Assembly: GCA_035873375.1 (NCBI GenBank)
Contig: JAYWMQ010000041.1
Location: 1-64,000 of the forward strand
Origin: Nitrospirota bacterium
GTDB taxonomy: Bacteria > Nitrospirota > Thermodesulfovibrionia > Thermodesulfovibrionales > JdFR-85
Direction: 5' to 3'
Length of the DNA: 64,000 nt
Part shown: positions 62,208-64,000 of the stretch, piece after piece
Numbering within the stretch: position 1 is the stretch's first letter
Layout: each line of letters starts with the position of its first letter
The notes under the pieces: generated by a model
The model's database searches: none
What the model saw: the letters and a program-made list of their open reading frames with translations, nothing else
Told to the model about the DNA's origin: nothing
Made by a program: the position numbers and the translations under genes

Positions 62208-63515
62208 CTACCCCTTTCTGCCCCTCACCTTGCCTTTTCTGAGGAACCCTTCATACGAACGCGTTATCAGATGTGACTCTATCTGGGACACTGTATCAAG
62301 GGCCACTCCAACAACAATCAGGAGTGAGGTTCCCCCAAAATAAAAGGGAACATTAAACTGTTTTATCAAAATTGTCGGCAAGACACATACAACGGAAAGA
62401 TATATTGCACCAATAAAGGTCAACCTTGACAAAACCCTGTACAGATAATCAGCTGTCTTCTGCCCTGGTCTGATACCGGGAATGAACCCGCCATATTTTT
62501 TCAGATTGTCAGCCACATCAACCGGATTAAAGACTATGGCAGTGTAAAAATAACTGAAAAATATAATCATGCTAACAAATATAATCGTATAGGAAACAGT
62601 TCCCGGGGAAAGTTGTCTTGCAAATGACTGAACCCAGGGGATTGAAATAAATCCAGCAATTGTTGCCGGAAACATGATAATGGATGAGGCAAATATCGGC
62701 GGTATAACACCGGCAGTGTTTACCTTCAGCGGAAGGTGCGTTGACTGGCCTCCGTAAACCTTTCTGCCCACAACCCTCTTTGCATACTGCACAGGAATCT
62801 TCCTCTGACCCTTTTCTATGAAAATTATGGCCCCGACAACAAAAACCATCATAGACACCAGGATGATAAGGAATATTATGGAAAGCTCTCCCGCACTTAC
62901 AAGCCTTACAGTACTTACTATGGCATTTGGCAACTGTGCCACGATACCGGCAAAGATTATCAGAGATATTCCGTTACCTATCCCTCGCTCGGTTATCTGC
63001 TCACCAAGCCACATTATAAAAGCCGTGCCCGCAGTAAGAGTTATCATGGTCATTAACCTGAAACTCCAGCCAGGGGTCTGGATAAAGGCCCCCTGGGCCA
63101 TGCTCTCAAGCCCTACGGCTATACCAAAGGACTGAACAATACTGATAAGGACAGTACCGTATCTCGTATATTTTACTATCTTCTTTCTTCCCTCTTCCCC
63201 CTCCTTGGCAAGCTTGCCGATAGCGGGAATAACAACCGTAAGCAATTGAAGGATAATGGATGCGCTGATATAAGGCATGATACCAAGGGCAAATATAGTC
63301 ACCCTTGAGAGCGCACCACCGGAGAAGATATCAAAGAAATCCATAAGAGCCCCACCCCTTTCGGTCAGAAACTTGCTCAGTTCCTCACCATTGATTCCTG
63401 GCGTGGGGATATGAGCACCCATTCTGTATACTGCAAGAAGGACAAGGGTAAACAAAACCCTGTTTTTAAGTTCTTCGATCTTGAATATATTCTGAAAAGA
63501 AGAGAGTGCTCCCAA
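62208..63515 (-). CDS. secY: preprotein translocase subunit SecY
   Basis: 435 residues with about ten membrane segments. Signatures: YRMGAHIPTPGINGEELSKF, GIMPYISASIILQLLTVVIP, GERGIGNGISLIIFAGIVA-like (here ITERGIGNGISLIIFAGIV) and the C-terminal cytoplasmic loop PGQKTADYLYRVLSRLTFIG. It follows rplO directly. Confidence 0.98.
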   Translation of the reverse strand: MGALSSFQNIFKIEELKNRVLFTLVLLAVYRMGAHIPTPGINGEELSKFLTERGGALMDFFDIFSGGALSRVTIFALGIMPYISASIILQLLTVVIPAIGKLAKEGEEGRKKIVKYTRYGTVLISIVQSFGIAVGLESMAQGAFIQTPGWSFRLMTMITLTAGTAFIMWLGEQITERGIGNGISLIIFAGIVAQLPNAIVSTVRLVSAGELSIIFLIILVSMMVFVVGAIIFIEKGQRKIPVQYAKRVVGRKVYGGQSTHLPLKVNTAGVIPPIFASSIIMFPATIAGFISIPWVQSFARQLSPGTVSYTIIFVSMIIFFSYFYTAIVFNPVDVADNLKKYGGFIPGIRPGQKTADYLYRVLSRLTFIGAIYLSVVCVLPTILIKQFNVPFYFGGTSLLIVVGVALDTVSQIESHLITRSYEGFLRKGKVRGRKG

Positions 63516-63959
63516 CTATATCACCTCGGCCTTCCCGCCGGAAGCATTTATTTTCTGCATGGCAGAAGTGCTGAAAGCATGAGCCTTGATATTCAACGGC
63601 CTGGAGAGTTCACCGTCTCCGAGGATCTTTAATCCATCTTTAATATCCTTCAGAATTCCTCTCTCAAGCAGCAACTCCGGGGTTATAGTATCGGCATCCT
63701 CTATATTTGAAAGAACCTTGAGATTCGTTATGGCGAATTCCTTTCTGAACGGCTCATTACTGAAGCCACGTTTGGGAAGCCTCCGCTGCAAGGGCATCTG
63801 CCCTCCCTCAAACCCGGGCCCCTTCGTACCTCCAGAGCGGGCTTTTTGACCCTTGTGACCTTTGCACGAGGTCTTTCCGTGTCCTGAGCCTGGTCCTCTG
63901 CCGACTCTCTTGGCCTTCTTTTTGCTCCCTTCATCAGGCTTTAATTCATCTATTTTCAT
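63516..63959 (-). CDS. rplO: 50S ribosomal protein L15
   Basis: 147 residues: [40 protein letters not shown] and [18 protein letters not shown] are diagnostic for uL15. GGAGG lies upstream of ATG 63959. It is the first complete gene of the operon in the window. Confidence 0.98.
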   Translation of the reverse strand: MKIDELKPDEGSKKKAKRVGRGPGSGHGKTSCKGHKGQKARSGGTKGPGFEGGQMPLQRRLPKRGFSNEPFRKEFAITNLKVLSNIEDADTITPELLLERGILKDIKDGLKILGDGELSRPLNIKAHAFSTSAMQKINASGGKAEVI

Positions 63960-64000
63960 TACAATACCTCCATTTTAAATCTACTGTCTTCAATCTTCAT
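63960..64000 (-). other. upstream edge of rplO, possibly the 3' end of rpmD
   Basis: Only 41 nt remain. The minus strand is open in one frame up to a TAA overlapping the rplO start (ending KMEVL), and another frame ends with GAA GAT TGA. Gene order predicts rpmD (L30) here, but too little sequence is left to say which frame is real. Confidence 0.2.

Overview
This window looks like a piece of the chromosome of an uncultured, probably anaerobic, Gram-negative bacterium. The evidence is outer-membrane barrel proteins, a membrane-bound [NiFe] hydrogenase with a Tat signal and a b-type cytochrome, a rubrerythrin, a tungstate ABC transporter, and a selenium-metabolism protein (YedF). The mix of genes is reminiscent of Nitrospirota (Thermodesulfovibrionia) or deltaproteobacterial lineages. 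That placement is inference only, because no rRNA gene is present.

Layout. 1-5 kb: a frameshifted yjbQ tail, then a hydrogenase operon (small subunit, large subunit, cytochrome b, maturation protease, HypC). The large subunit has two in-frame UGA codons, exactly at the two cysteines of the N-terminal Ni-binding motif (RxCGxCxxxH), followed by a hairpin that fits a bacterial SECIS. 5-30 kb: housekeeping and metabolic genes (M28 peptidase, FKBP, RmuC, TupABC, rubrerythrin, PurL, an antitoxin/GNAT toxin/ADP-ribosylglycohydrolase operon, CobQ, AroB, HisF, transketolase, HU, tRNA-Val, YedF, a UPF0182 membrane protein, cupin). 30-31 kb: a decaying cluster of toxin-antitoxin genes.

31-47 kb is a defence island. 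Three CRISPR arrays share one repeat family and one leader. Between arrays 1 and 2 lies a nine-gene type III-D operon on the minus strand: an HD-less Cas10 with an intact GGDD, Cas7/Csm3, Csx10, a small Cas11-like protein, a Cas7-Cas7 fusion, a Csx19-like protein, a TIGR03986-type RAMP, a CARF-HD fusion effector and Cas6. Cas10 should make cyclic oligoadenylate, the CARF-HD protein should sense it, and Cas6 should process minus-strand array transcripts. No cas1 or cas2 is present. Arrays 2 and 3 are a segmental duplication with matching flanks on both sides. They bracket a HEPN/MNT toxin-antitoxin pair, and array 3 also carries a decayed copy of the 3' end of cas6. A VapC/ribbon-helix-helix pair follows.

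48-58 kb: a sensor kinase, two J-domain proteins (one a PilZ-DUF4388-J-TPR fusion), a methyltransferase, dnaE and accA. 58-64 kb: the end of the ribosomal-protein operon on the minus strand (rplO-secY-map-infA-rpmJ-rpsM-rpsK-rpsD-rpoA-rplQ). Its last, translationally coupled gene appears to be an unrecognised 56-residue membrane selenoprotein, with UGA at codon 30 and its own SECIS-like hairpin.

The main novelties are the UxxU hydrogenase, the small selenoprotein behind rplQ, and the III-D locus with a CARF-HD effector and duplicated array/leader/cas6-tail modules.
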